Part shown: one piece after another, positions 52,787-61,717 of the stretch
Layout of the letters: every line of letters starts with the position of its first letter
How positions within the stretch are numbered: position 1 is the stretch's first letter
NCBI GenBank assembly: GCA_030828465.1
Contig: JAURCL010000002.1
Span: forward strand, 1 to 64,000
DNA length: 64,000 nucleotides
From: Acidimicrobiales bacterium
GTDB taxonomy: Bacteria; Actinomycetota; Acidimicrobiia; Acidimicrobiales; Ilumatobacteraceae
Direction of reading: 5' to 3'
Notes under the pieces: generated by a model
The model's input: only the letters and a program-made list of their open reading frames with translations
The model's database searches: none
What the model was told of the DNA's origin: nothing
Translations under genes and position numbers: made by a program

Positions 52787-53715
52787 GACGCCACCGCCCG
52801 GAGTCGCCGGATCACCTCGTCGCGGACATCGTCGGGTTCGAGCACGACCGCGTGATCAAGGAATCCGAGCACCCAGGACACCAGCGCGTCGAGGCTCGCG
52901 AACGGCACCGAGACCTCCACCGAGCCGTCGTCATGATGGGCGAGCACCCGATCCGGACCGAGCTCGCGCGCCGCGGTTGACGCCCGGAACCGGTCGATGA
53001 CGATCCGGGCGGAGCGCACGCTGTGCTGGTCTGCGCCGAGCATCATCGGATCCTCGGGGAGAGCGGTGCGCACATCGAACCCCTCGGGCACCTCGATGGA
53101 CTCCTCGAGCACCTCGATTCGACCCTCGACGATGCGATCCACCCGGAAGGTGCGACGTTCAGCCCGCGACCTGTCGTGGCCAACGAGATACCAGAACCCG
53201 TCGCGCAGGAGCAGGCCCCAGGGTTCGACGACGCGGTCGACGCCCCCGTAGGAAAACCCGACCGCCCGGCGTTCGGTCAGCGCGCCACGGAGAACCGGCA
53301 GCGCCTCGCTGGTGGGCACGCTCATCGCCACGAAGACCGGGCCATCGTCAACACCCGCGCCGAGTTTCCAGAGAGCGTCGCGGCCGCTCTCGGAGCCCGG
53401 ACGGGTGGCGGCAAGAGCGAGCTGCAGCGCACGCAGCTCCTCATCATCGAGCCCGAGATCGGGGATCTCCATCTCGCGCCGGATCACCCAATACCCCATC
53501 TGTCCGGCCCGATCTCCGGTGAGCGTCTCAGTGGAGATCTCGACGCCGATCTCGCGCAGCACCGTCTTGTCGCGCTCGAAGGCGGCCCGTCGCGCGTCGT
53601 GGCCGTCGGGGTACTGCCCGCCGAGCTCGGACGCGATGACGTCCAGGGTGACTGGCTCGCGCGTCTCGAGCAGCAGCGCGAGCAGGTTGGTGAGGCGCTC
53701 GACCCGATCGGCCAT
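52783..53715 (-). CDS. pafB: PafB-like WYL-domain transcriptional regulator
   Basis: A 310-residue wHTH-WYL protein. The winged helix begins MADRVERLTNLLALLLETREPVTL, with ARRAAFERDKTVLREIGVEI as a recognition region. The WYL domain includes AVGFSYGGVDRVVEPWGLLLRDGFWYLVGHDRSRAERRTFRVDRI, with the W-Y pattern of the family. It starts at 53715 in a TGATG junction with the dehydrogenase stop and overlaps pafC by ATGA. Probable heterodimer with PafC. Confidence 0.85.
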   Translation of the reverse strand: MADRVERLTNLLALLLETREPVTLDVIASELGGQYPDGHDARRAAFERDKTVLREIGVEISTETLTGDRAGQMGYWVIRREMEIPDLGLDDEELRALQLALAATRPGSESGRDALWKLGAGVDDGPVFVAMSVPTSEALPVLRGALTERRAVGFSYGGVDRVVEPWGLLLRDGFWYLVGHDRSRAERRTFRVDRIVEGRIEVLEESIEVPEGFDVRTALPEDPMMLGADQHSVRSARIVIDRFRASTAARELGPDRVLAHHDDGSVEVSVPFASLDALVSWVLGFLDHAVVLEPDDVRDEVIRRLRAVAS

Positions 53716-54575
53716 CAGCGTCGGTACTCGTAGAAGCCCCGGCCCGCCTTGCGCCCGAGGAGACCGGCGTCGACCATGCGGGACAGAACCGGCGGCGGAG
53801 CGTAGAGCGGCTCCTTGAACTCCTCGTAGAGGCTCTCGGCAACCGCGAGGGTGGTGTCGAGGCCAATCAGGTCGGTGAGACGCAGCGGGCCCATCGGGTG
53901 GCTGCATCCCTCGACCATGCCGGCGTCGATGTCGTCGCGCGAGGCGAAACCTGACTCCATCATCCGGATGGCCGACAGCAGATACGGGATGAGTAGCGCA
54001 TTAACCACGAAGCCGGCGCGGTCCTGTGAGCGGATCACTCGCTTGTCGAGGGTCTCCGTGGCGAACTCCTCAGCCCGGGAGATGGTGTCGGGCCCGGTCA
54101 TCAGGCTGGTGACGATCTCCACGAGCCGGAGCACCGGGACCGGGTTGAAGAAGTGCACGCCGATGACCTGCTCGGGCCGGGCGGTCACCGTGCCGAGCTT
54201 CATGATCGGGATCGACGAGGTGTTGCTCGCGAGGATCGCCGAGTCGTCGACGAGAACCCGATCGAGCTCCTTGAAGATGTCGACCTTCATCGACTCATCC
54301 TCCACCACCGCCTCAATCACCATTTGGCGATCGGCGAGGTCGTCGATCGCGGTGGTGAACGAGAGCCGCCCGAGCGCCTCATCGCGGGCGGACTCCGTGA
54401 GCTTGCCGGCTGCGAGACCCCGATCGAGCGAGGTGACCAGCCGCTGACGTCCGGCCTCCGCCGCCTCAGCACTCACCTCGCGGACCGTGACGTCGAGCCC
54501 CGCTCGCGCGCAGACCTCCGCGATACCCGACCCCATGAGGCCGCAACCGATCACACCGACCCGCTCGATTCCCAT
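53715..54575 (-). CDS. 3-hydroxybutyryl/3-hydroxyacyl-CoA dehydrogenase
   Basis: This 286-residue NAD(P)-dependent dehydrogenase converts 3-hydroxyacyl-CoA and 3-oxoacyl-CoA. VGVIGCGLMGSGIAEVCARAG is the Rossmann motif, and ASNTSSIPIMKLG and GVHFFNPVPVLRLVEIV form the catalytic region with the Ser, His and Asn of the family. The ATG at 54575 is preferred over the GTG at 54593 because a GGGAGGA Shine-Dalgarno lies between them. Downstream it couples to pafB (TGATG), an unusual partner for a transcription factor pair. Confidence 0.93.
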   Translation of the reverse strand: MGIERVGVIGCGLMGSGIAEVCARAGLDVTVREVSAEAAEAGRQRLVTSLDRGLAAGKLTESARDEALGRLSFTTAIDDLADRQMVIEAVVEDESMKVDIFKELDRVLVDDSAILASNTSSIPIMKLGTVTARPEQVIGVHFFNPVPVLRLVEIVTSLMTGPDTISRAEEFATETLDKRVIRSQDRAGFVVNALLIPYLLSAIRMMESGFASRDDIDAGMVEGCSHPMGPLRLTDLIGLDTTLAVAESLYEEFKEPLYAPPPVLSRMVDAGLLGRKAGRGFYEYRR

Positions 54576-54709
54576 TCGTTCCTCCCTGCTCACGCACGCC
54601 GCCTCATCAACCTCAGCGACAACCGGACCATTCTGGCCGATCGCGTGACCCCCCAGACAGCGAGACCGACCCGTCAGAGCAGATTCGTCCCGAGGCCGGA
54701 ACGGGAGGG

Positions 54710-54715
54710 CAGACT
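54710..54715 (+). promoter_or_regulatory. -10-like hexamer for glgX
   Basis: CAGACT lies 6 bases upstream of the ATG at 54722. Confidence 0.45.
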
Positions 54716-54721
54716 TGCGCG

Positions 54722-56872
54722 ATGACCGGGCTCAACGACGCGGCGACTCCGGTCCACGGGGTCCGCCGCGTGTGGACCGGTGAACCGCACCCGCTCGGCG
54801 CCACCCACGTCGGTGACGGCACGAATTTCGCCCTGTTCTCCAGCGTCGCCGAGGGAGTCGAACTCTGCCTCCTCGATGGCGACGAGCGCCACGAGACGCG
54901 GATCGAACTCACCGAGGTGGACGGCCACATCTGGCACGCCCATCTCCCCGACATCGGACCCGGCCAGCGCTACGGCTACCGGGTCCACGGGCCGTGGGAG
55001 CCCGCTCGCGGCCGAAGGTGCAATCCGTCGAAACTCCTCCTCGACCCCTACGCGCGCTCGGTCGACGGAACGGTCGACTGGTCGCCCGCCTGCTACGCCC
55101 ACAATCCCGACGATCCCGATCGACTCAACACCCACGACAGCGCGCCGCACGTGCCCCTCGGAGTGGTGACCGGAGGAGACTTCGACTGGGGAGACGACCG
55201 GCCACCACAGGTGCCGATGCATCGGAGCGTCATCTACGAGACCCACGTTCGAGGGATGACCCTGCTCCACCCCGAGGTTCCCGAGCGACTGCGGGGCACC
55301 TACGGCGGCATCGCCCATCCGGCCGTGATCGACCACCTCGTGTCGCTCGGTATCACCGCCGTCGAGCTCATGCCCGTCCATCAGTTCGCGCGCGATCACC
55401 ACCTCGCCGAGCGGGGACTGAAGAACTACTGGGGCTACAACACCCTCGCCTACTTCAGCCCGCACAGCGGGTACGTCGAGGAGGGTGAGAGTCCGATGAA
55501 CGCGTTCCGCTCGATGGTGCGCGCCCTCCACGCCGCGGGAATCGAGGTCATCCTCGACGTCGTGTACAACCACACCGCCGAGGGGAGCCACCTCGGTCCG
55601 ACGTTCTCGTTCCGGGGCATCGACAACGAGGCGTATTACCGACTCGTCGACGATGATCCGCGGCACTACCTCGACTTCACCGGCTGCGGAAACACCCTCA
55701 ACATGCGCCACCCGCATGTGCTGCAGCTGGTGATGGACAGCCTCCGGCACTGGGTGACCGAGATGCACGTCGACGGGTTCCGGTTCGACCTCGCCTCGGC
55801 TCTCGCGCGCGAGCTCTACGAGGTGGACCGACTCTCCACCTTCCTCGACATCGTCCATCAGGACCCGGTGCTGTCGAGGGTGAAGCTGATCGCCGAGCCG
55901 TGGGATGTTGGCGAGGGTGGCTACCAGGTCGGTGGCTTCCCGCCGAAGTGGTCGGAGTGGAACGCCGACTACCGCGACACCATGCGCGATTTCTGGCGCG
56001 GGGAGCACGCCCGTCTCGCCGAGTTTGGGCAGCGATTCACCGGCTCATCCGATCTGTACATGGCCGACACGCGGCGCCCGTCGGCCTCGATCAACTTCGT
56101 CACCTGTCACGACGGGTTCACGTTGGCCGACCTCGTCGCCTACGACCGCAAGCACAACGAGGCGAACGGCGAGGAGTCACGCGACGGCGAGAACCACAAC
56201 CGTTCGTGGAACCACGGACACGAGGGACCAACCGACGATCCAGCGATCACCGAACTCCGGGCCCGTCAACGGCGGAACCTCATGGCGACGCTTCTGCTGT
56301 CGCAGGGGGTGCCGATGATCCTCGGCGGCGACGAGCTCGGCCGTAGCCAGGGCGGCAACAACAACGCCTACTGCCAAGACAACCCGACGTCCTGGTTCGA
56401 CTGGGAGCACACCGACACCGAGTTCCTCGACTGGTGCCGTCGGCTCATCGCTCTGCGCGCGACGCACCCAGTGTTCAGGCGTCGTCGCTGGTTCAAGGGT
56501 CAGCGGATCCGCGGGGTCGACGACATGGCATGGTTCCGTCCCGACGGGCACGAGATGAGCGATATCGACTGGGAGCAGGGTTTCGCACAGTCCGTCGCGG
56601 TGTTCCTGAACGGCCAGACCCTGCGAGCCCCCGACCGCCACGGCGAGCGGATCGTCGACGACTCGTTCCTCGTCATCCTGTCGGCGAGCGACACGGACCT
56701 GTCGTGGACCCTCCCATCGGAGGGCTGGGGGCGACGATGGACGGTCACCCTCGACAGCGCGGACCCGACCGTGGATGAAGAGGCCGGTGCGTTCCTCGCC
56801 GCCTCAGACACGCTCAAGATCCCGTCGAGATCGATGTTGGTGTTGCGCGCAGTCGATGCTCAGCGTCGATGA
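54722..56872 (+). CDS. glgX: glycogen debranching enzyme GlgX
   Basis: This 716-residue GH13 isoamylase-type enzyme cleaves alpha-1,6 branches after phosphorylase action. An N-terminal CBM48 (about 20-110) precedes the barrel. The catalytic Asp lies in MHVDGFRFDLA, the Glu in KLIAEPWDVG and the Asp in NFVTCHDGFTLAD; the conserved VILDVVYNHT is the calcium/substrate region. It lies on the strand opposite to pgi, tail to tail with a 13-base overlap; both serve glucose/glycogen metabolism. Confidence 0.95.
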   Translation: MTGLNDAATPVHGVRRVWTGEPHPLGATHVGDGTNFALFSSVAEGVELCLLDGDERHETRIELTEVDGHIWHAHLPDIGPGQRYGYRVHGPWEPARGRRCNPSKLLLDPYARSVDGTVDWSPACYAHNPDDPDRLNTHDSAPHVPLGVVTGGDFDWGDDRPPQVPMHRSVIYETHVRGMTLLHPEVPERLRGTYGGIAHPAVIDHLVSLGITAVELMPVHQFARDHHLAERGLKNYWGYNTLAYFSPHSGYVEEGESPMNAFRSMVRALHAAGIEVILDVVYNHTAEGSHLGPTFSFRGIDNEAYYRLVDDDPRHYLDFTGCGNTLNMRHPHVLQLVMDSLRHWVTEMHVDGFRFDLASALARELYEVDRLSTFLDIVHQDPVLSRVKLIAEPWDVGEGGYQVGGFPPKWSEWNADYRDTMRDFWRGEHARLAEFGQRFTGSSDLYMADTRRPSASINFVTCHDGFTLADLVAYDRKHNEANGEESRDGENHNRSWNHGHEGPTDDPAITELRARQRRNLMATLLLSQGVPMILGGDELGRSQGGNNNAYCQDNPTSWFDWEHTDTEFLDWCRRLIALRATHPVFRRRRWFKGQRIRGVDDMAWFRPDGHEMSDIDWEQGFAQSVAVFLNGQTLRAPDRHGERIVDDSFLVILSASDTDLSWTLPSEGWGRRWTVTLDSADPTVDEEAGAFLAASDTLKIPSRSMLVLRAVDAQRR

Positions 56873-58395
56873 GCGCGATACCAGGCGAGTCCCGCCGCCG
56901 TCGACGGGTCGGCGACCGGGAGCGACCCGTCACGGATCGCGTCCCCGAGTGAACCAGCGAGCTCCTTGCCGAGCTCGACCCCCCACTGATCGAACGAGGG
57001 CACACCCCACAGCGCACCCTGGAAGATGACCAGCCATTCATACAGCGCGATCAACTGACCGAGCACCGACGGGGTGAGTCGCTCGGCGAGGATCACGGTG
57101 CTCGGTCGACCGCCCGCGAACCGCCGATGGGGCTCAGCGGCATCCGGACGACCGAGAGCGAGCGCCTCGACCTGAGCGAAGAGGTTGGCCATCAGCAGAT
57201 CGTGTTGCTCGAGGAGTTCATGCTCGGGTCGAGCGAACCCGATTACATCCACCGGGACGACATCGGTGCCCTGATGCAGCAGTTGGAAGAAGGCGTGCTG
57301 GCCGTTGGTGCCCGGCTCCCCCCACACCACCGGACCGGTCGGCCCCTCCACCGGCGACCCATCGATTCGGATCGACTTCCCGTTGGACTCCATGTCGAGT
57401 TGCTGGAGGTACGCCGGGAATCGGTCGAGAAGCGCCGAGTACGGCAACACCGCCTTCGTCGACCGACCGAGCAGGTTGCGATGCATGACGCCGATGAGCG
57501 CCATCAGCAGCGGCACGTTCTCGCGAGCGGGAGCACTCATTACGTGCTCATCCACCGCGCGCCCCCCGGCGAGGAACTCCCGGAATGAATCGGGCCCGAT
57601 CGCGACCATCAGAGCGAAACCGACCGCCGACCACACCGAGTAACGACCGCCCACCCAGTCCCAGAAGCCGAGCACACGGTCGGCGGGTATGCCGAAGTCG
57701 GCGGCACGGTCGAGGGCTGTTGACACGGCGACGAAGTGATCGGCCACCGCTTCCTCGCCAAGCGCATCGACCAGCCAGTCCCGCGCGGTTCGCGCGTTGG
57801 CGAGGGTCTCAACGGTGGTGAACGTCTTCGAGACGACGACGAAGAGGGTCGATTCGGGACGGCACCGGCCGAGCACCGCGGCGATCTCCGCCCCGTCGAC
57901 GTTCGACACGAAATGCGAGCGGAGTTCCGGTTGGGCGAAGGGAGCGAGCGCTCTGGTCGCCATCGCCGGGCCGAGGTCGGATCCTCCGATACCGATGTTG
58001 ACCACGTCGGTGATGCGGCCGTCGGCTCGTACCCGATCAGCGAGCGCCGACATCTGATCGAGCACCCGATGGACCTCGGGACCGACATCGCGCCCGTCGA
58101 CGGTCATCGCCACCCCGAGTGGAGCTCGCAGTGCCGGATGGGCGACGGCTCGGTCCTCAGTCCGATTGACTCGATCACCAGCAAGTAGCGCGTCGCGGAA
58201 GGCCGCTACACCGCACGCGTCGGCCACCTCCACCAGATCGCCGAGCGTCTCATCGGTCACCGGTTGGCGGGAGAGGTCGACCCTCAGGTCGGCGACCCGC
58301 ATCACGAGACGCTCCGCCCGGTCGGGGTCAGCGCCCATCAACTCGGCGAGGCCGACATCGGGCATCCGCACCTGTTCGAGAGAACGACGAGCCAT
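56860..58395 (-). CDS. pgi: glucose-6-phosphate isomerase
   Basis: This 511-residue enzyme interconverts glucose 6-phosphate and fructose 6-phosphate. VVNIGIGGSDLGPAMATRAL is the phosphate-binding loop, VVVSKTFTTVETLANA the second signature, and QLDMESNGKSIRIDG, GEPGTNGQHAFFQLLHQGTD the active-site Glu/His and Lys regions. The ATG at 58395 is chosen because TATGGT is 7 bases upstream, giving an N-terminus MARRSLEQVRMPDVG. Longer starts (58407, 58476) are less likely. Confidence 0.95.
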   Translation of the reverse strand: MARRSLEQVRMPDVGLAELMGADPDRAERLVMRVADLRVDLSRQPVTDETLGDLVEVADACGVAAFRDALLAGDRVNRTEDRAVAHPALRAPLGVAMTVDGRDVGPEVHRVLDQMSALADRVRADGRITDVVNIGIGGSDLGPAMATRALAPFAQPELRSHFVSNVDGAEIAAVLGRCRPESTLFVVVSKTFTTVETLANARTARDWLVDALGEEAVADHFVAVSTALDRAADFGIPADRVLGFWDWVGGRYSVWSAVGFALMVAIGPDSFREFLAGGRAVDEHVMSAPARENVPLLMALIGVMHRNLLGRSTKAVLPYSALLDRFPAYLQQLDMESNGKSIRIDGSPVEGPTGPVVWGEPGTNGQHAFFQLLHQGTDVVPVDVIGFARPEHELLEQHDLLMANLFAQVEALALGRPDAAEPHRRFAGGRPSTVILAERLTPSVLGQLIALYEWLVIFQGALWGVPSFDQWGVELGKELAGSLGDAIRDGSLPVADPSTAAGLAWYRAHRR

Positions 58396-58402
58396 CGCGA
58401 GG

Positions 58403-58408
58403 ACCATA
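58403..58408 (-). promoter_or_regulatory. -10-like hexamer for pgi
   Basis: TATGGT lies 7 bases upstream of the ATG at 58395. Confidence 0.5.
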
Positions 58409-58432
58409 CCGACCGCTGGACACCTCCGGTCG

Positions 58433-58438
58433 TAGCCT
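58433..58438 (+). promoter_or_regulatory. -10-like hexamer for rarD
   Basis: TAGCCT lies 7 bases upstream of the GTG at 58446. The pgi and rarD starts are only 50 bases apart with two facing -10 elements. Confidence 0.5.
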
Positions 58439-58445
58439 CGGCGCC

Positions 58446-59387
58446 GTGAGCAACCCGGTCGAGAGCGACGACCCACGGGGGCAGCTGTCGTCGGGCATCA
58501 GATCGGCGGTGCTCGCCTACAGCATGTGGGGTGGCTTCACCGCCTATTGGAAGCTGCTCGCTGACTTCGCCCCGTTCGATCTCGTCGGCTGGCGCATCGC
58601 GTCCGCCACCCTCGTCCTCGTCGTCCTACTGGTTGCCCGGGGCACGTGGGGCAACGTCGCCGGCGCACTTGCTCACCCTCAGACCCGGCGTCGGCTCGCC
58701 CTCGCCAGCGCGCTGCTGGCGGTGAACTGGTCGACCTACGTCTTCGCCGTGGTGAGCGATCGGGTTCTCGAGACCGCCCTCGGCTACTTCCTCGCCCCGC
58801 TCATCACGATGGCGATCGGGGTGCTCGTGCTCGGCGAGCGCCTCACGCCGATGAAACGCGCGGCCGCGGTGCTCGCCATCGCGTCGATCCTCATCACCTC
58901 GATCTCCTACGGTGCGGTGCCCTGGGTAGCCGTGTTCCTCGGCGGCAGTTGGGCCTGGTACGGGCTCACCAAACGTCGCGTGCCGCTCGGTCCCGTCGAC
59001 AGCCTCGGCTCCGAGGTTCTTCTTCTCATGCCGCTGGCCTCGGTGGTGGTGGTCATCAGCCTGGTACGCGATGGTGGGGTGGTCGACTCGGCGGGTGCGG
59101 GCGTCTGGCCGTGGCTCGGGCTGCTCGGCACCGGTGTCGTCACCGCTGCTCCCCTGCTCCTGTTCGCCCATGCAGCCAAACGGGTGCCCTTCACACTCTT
59201 CGGTCCGATCGGCTGGCTGGTGCCGATCATCAACCTGCTCCTCGGATGGGTCGCCTACGGCGAGAGCATGCCCGCTCTCCGTCTCATCGGTTTCGCCCTG
59301 GTGTGGGCGGCACTCGTCGGCATCGCGATCGAGACCGTGCGCGCGGAACGGTCCCGGTCGGCCGCGCTGAGCACCGACCTTCGGTGA
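58446..59387 (+). CDS. rarD: RarD-type EamA transporter
   Basis: This 313-residue drug/metabolite transporter of the RarD subgroup has about ten helices. SMWGGFTAYWKLLADFAPFDLVGWRIASA is the RarD opening, followed by NWSTYVFAVVSDRVLETALGYFLAPLI with the conserved NW and LGYF, and FTLFGPIGWLVPIINLLLGW. Substrate unknown (chloramphenicol sensitivity in E. coli RarD is only a phenotype). GTG start with TAGCCT upstream. Confidence 0.9.
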   Translation: MSNPVESDDPRGQLSSGIRSAVLAYSMWGGFTAYWKLLADFAPFDLVGWRIASATLVLVVLLVARGTWGNVAGALAHPQTRRRLALASALLAVNWSTYVFAVVSDRVLETALGYFLAPLITMAIGVLVLGERLTPMKRAAAVLAIASILITSISYGAVPWVAVFLGGSWAWYGLTKRRVPLGPVDSLGSEVLLLMPLASVVVVISLVRDGGVVDSAGAGVWPWLGLLGTGVVTAAPLLLFAHAAKRVPFTLFGPIGWLVPIINLLLGWVAYGESMPALRLIGFALVWAALVGIAIETVRAERSRSAALSTDLR

Positions 59388-59391
59388 CTGC

Positions 59392-59397
59392 CACAAT
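59392..59397 (+). promoter_or_regulatory. -10-like hexamer for the DUF305 gene
   Basis: CACAAT lies 6 bases upstream of the GTG at 59404; weak match. Confidence 0.3.
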
Positions 59398-59403
59398 GAG
59401 GTT

Positions 59404-60114
59404 GTGTCACGTGAGCCCGGCATCCCCCTCAGCCGACTGATCGATCTTCAAGAGGCACCCGACACCTCTCGCCGCCCCGAGCCCGCCCCTGCGCCGTCGG
59501 AGGTCGAACCGCCGCGCGATCCCGGCCCGCCGTGGTGGCGGAGACCGGTCAACGTGGTGGCCCTGATCATCACCTGCAGTCTCGTGTTCGGAATGGTCGG
59601 CTTCATGGTGGGCCAGGAGTCGGTCGGCGTTGAGCACAACGAGGTCGACACCGGCTTCCTGCAGGACATGCGCGGTCATCACGAGCAGGCCGTCGCGATG
59701 AGTTTCATCTTCCTCGCCACCGAGGGAACCCACCCCGGTCTTCGCACGGTCGCCCGGAGCATCATCTTCGGCCAGGGCATCGAGATCGGCCGAATGATCC
59801 AGATGCTCCGCGATCTCGGTGAGTTCGAGGCGAATATGTCCGGCGTGGCGATGAACTGGATGGGCATGTCGTCCGATGTGGACGACATGCCGGGTATGGC
59901 CACCGACGACGACATCGACCGCCTCGCGAACGCGACGGGGGCCGACGCCAACGAGGTGTTCGTCGAGCTCATGGTTGAGCACCATCTCGGAGGTATCGAG
60001 ATGGCCGAATTCGCCGCTGAGCGCGCCCTCTCCCCCGAGGTGAGGGCGATGGCCGCCTCCATGGCCGCCGCCCAAACCGACGAGATCACCGAGATGCGGC
60101 TGCTGGTGCCCTGA
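59404..60114 (+). CDS. DUF305 family membrane-anchored protein
   Basis: This 236-residue protein has a Pro-rich N-terminus (residues 20-45), one transmembrane helix (about 49-72) and an extracytoplasmic ferritin-like DUF305 domain. DTGFLQDMRGHHEQAVAM and VEHHLGGIEMAEFA are its paired His/Met motifs. The Met-rich MNWMGMSSDVDDMPGMA stretch between the helices could bind copper. DUF305 domains are linked to metal handling in some bacteria; this is inference. It ends 5 bases before the metallopeptidase gene. Confidence 0.87.
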   Translation: MSREPGIPLSRLIDLQEAPDTSRRPEPAPAPSEVEPPRDPGPPWWRRPVNVVALIITCSLVFGMVGFMVGQESVGVEHNEVDTGFLQDMRGHHEQAVAMSFIFLATEGTHPGLRTVARSIIFGQGIEIGRMIQMLRDLGEFEANMSGVAMNWMGMSSDVDDMPGMATDDDIDRLANATGADANEVFVELMVEHHLGGIEMAEFAAERALSPEVRAMAASMAAAQTDEITEMRLLVP

Positions 60115-60119
60115 GCCCG

Positions 60120-61691
60120 ATGCGCCGCTCGGTCCTGCTCGCGCTCATCATCGCGGGAACAGCCTGCGCTCCTGCCCCGCTCGCCGTCATCCGCGAGGCC
60201 ACCACGACCCCACCGGCACCGTCCATCTCCGATGACCTCGAGCCGGCGCTGCCCGACAATGCCGCACCCGCCGACAACGGCACGGAGACCGGCACCGGCG
60301 AGTCCGACGACGGCGAGTCCGACAAGGAAGAAACGGCGGTCGAGGACGTGCCGGTGGACACCCCTGAACCCGCCATGAACCGCTCCATGATCGACGTCGA
60401 TATGGCAGCGACCTTCGAGTTGCAAGGCGAGCGCGAGCCACGCTCCTACGACCGCCTGCTCGCAGCGGCGGCGATCGATGTCGAGCAGTGGCTCTCAGCC
60501 GATTTTGTCTCGCCCGACGGCATTCGATGGGATGGCCTCCGAGGGGGGCGGATCGCTGCCGGCCCGGGAGCCGACGAGATTCCTGGCTGCGGCGACGGGC
60601 GCTTCACCAGTTATCAAGACCTCACCCTGTATGTCGCGTTCTACTGCCCGATCGATGACGTCATCGTCCTCGACGACGGCCCCGACGGTCTGCTCGAGTA
60701 CCTCGGCCGCGAGCATGGCGACGCCGCGGCGGCCGTGGTTCTCGCCCACGAATACGCCCACGCCCTCCAGGACCGCATGGACCTCCTCGACGGCACGGTG
60801 CCAACGATCCTCCTCGAGCAGCAGGCCGATTGCGTTGCCGGAGCTTGGCTCGGCCGAGCGGTCTCCGGGGACTCCAGCGTCCTCCAACTCGACGAGTCAG
60901 ACGTGCGGACCTCGCTCATCGCCATCCTCAACGTGCGCGACCCCGCTGGCGTCGACCAGTTCGATCCGAACGGGCACGGTTCCGGCTTCGATCGGATCGG
61001 CGCATTCCAGGTCGGATTCGAGGAGGGCCTCGACACCTGCCTCACGCTGATCGACGCCCCCCTCGACCTGATGCCGAACCGCTTCCTCAGCTACGACGAC
61101 TACCTGCGCGGAGGTAACGCCCCCTACGACTGCGCCTTCGACCCCGATCCAGAGTGCCGTCCCTCATGGGAGTTCCTCGGCGAGGACCTCGAGGAGTACT
61201 GGTCGCTGGTGATCGGCGAGCCGATCGGGTTGACGTCGTCGCCCTCACCCGGGTCGGTGAGCATCGACTGCCCGAGGGCGACCCCGGTCAACGACATCGT
61301 GACGCTCTGCCCCGGGTCGGTCGCCTTCGACGAGGCCGCCGTGATCCCGACCTACGACGAGGTGGGCGACTTCATCCTTGGCTACCTGCTCGCCCTCGGC
61401 TGGGTGGAGGAGGCGCTCACTCGGGTCGGATCGCCTGCGGTTGGCGAGGACCGAGCGCTGCTCTCCGACTGCCTCATCGGCGCGTGGGTGAGCGACATCA
61501 CCCTCGGCCTCGACCGCGATCCGGCGCGCACCAGCACCGTCGGTACCTCGCCGGGCGATCTCGACGAGGCGCTCGAGATGATCATCCGGCTCTCTGATCC
61601 GTCGACCACCACCGACCGCTCGGGAACGGCGTTCGACAAGATCGCCGCGTTCCGCACCGGAGTGCTCGGCGGGCTCGACGCCTGCGTCTGA
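60120..61691 (+). CDS. lipoprotein neutral zinc metallopeptidase (YpfJ/PF04228-like)
   Basis: A 523-residue secreted, lipid-anchored peptidase. Signal plus lipobox ends IIAGTAC (Cys16), followed by an acidic disordered linker (30-85). The zinc motif HEYAH spans residues 210-214, and the downstream LLEQQADCVAG supplies the third ligand Glu233. Both match the YpfJ zinc peptidase family. A long C-terminal part (about 300-523), with cysteines, repeats parts of the fold and has no second HExxH. It lies 5 bases after the DUF305 gene and is probably cotranscribed. Confidence 0.88.
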   Translation: MRRSVLLALIIAGTACAPAPLAVIREATTTPPAPSISDDLEPALPDNAAPADNGTETGTGESDDGESDKEETAVEDVPVDTPEPAMNRSMIDVDMAATFELQGEREPRSYDRLLAAAAIDVEQWLSADFVSPDGIRWDGLRGGRIAAGPGADEIPGCGDGRFTSYQDLTLYVAFYCPIDDVIVLDDGPDGLLEYLGREHGDAAAAVVLAHEYAHALQDRMDLLDGTVPTILLEQQADCVAGAWLGRAVSGDSSVLQLDESDVRTSLIAILNVRDPAGVDQFDPNGHGSGFDRIGAFQVGFEEGLDTCLTLIDAPLDLMPNRFLSYDDYLRGGNAPYDCAFDPDPECRPSWEFLGEDLEEYWSLVIGEPIGLTSSPSPGSVSIDCPRATPVNDIVTLCPGSVAFDEAAVIPTYDEVGDFILGYLLALGWVEEALTRVGSPAVGEDRALLSDCLIGAWVSDITLGLDRDPARTSTVGTSPGDLDEALEMIIRLSDPSTTTDRSGTAFDKIAAFRTGVLGGLDACV

Positions 61692-61717
61692 GGTTCGAGC
61701 CGTGACGACCCCAGCCG

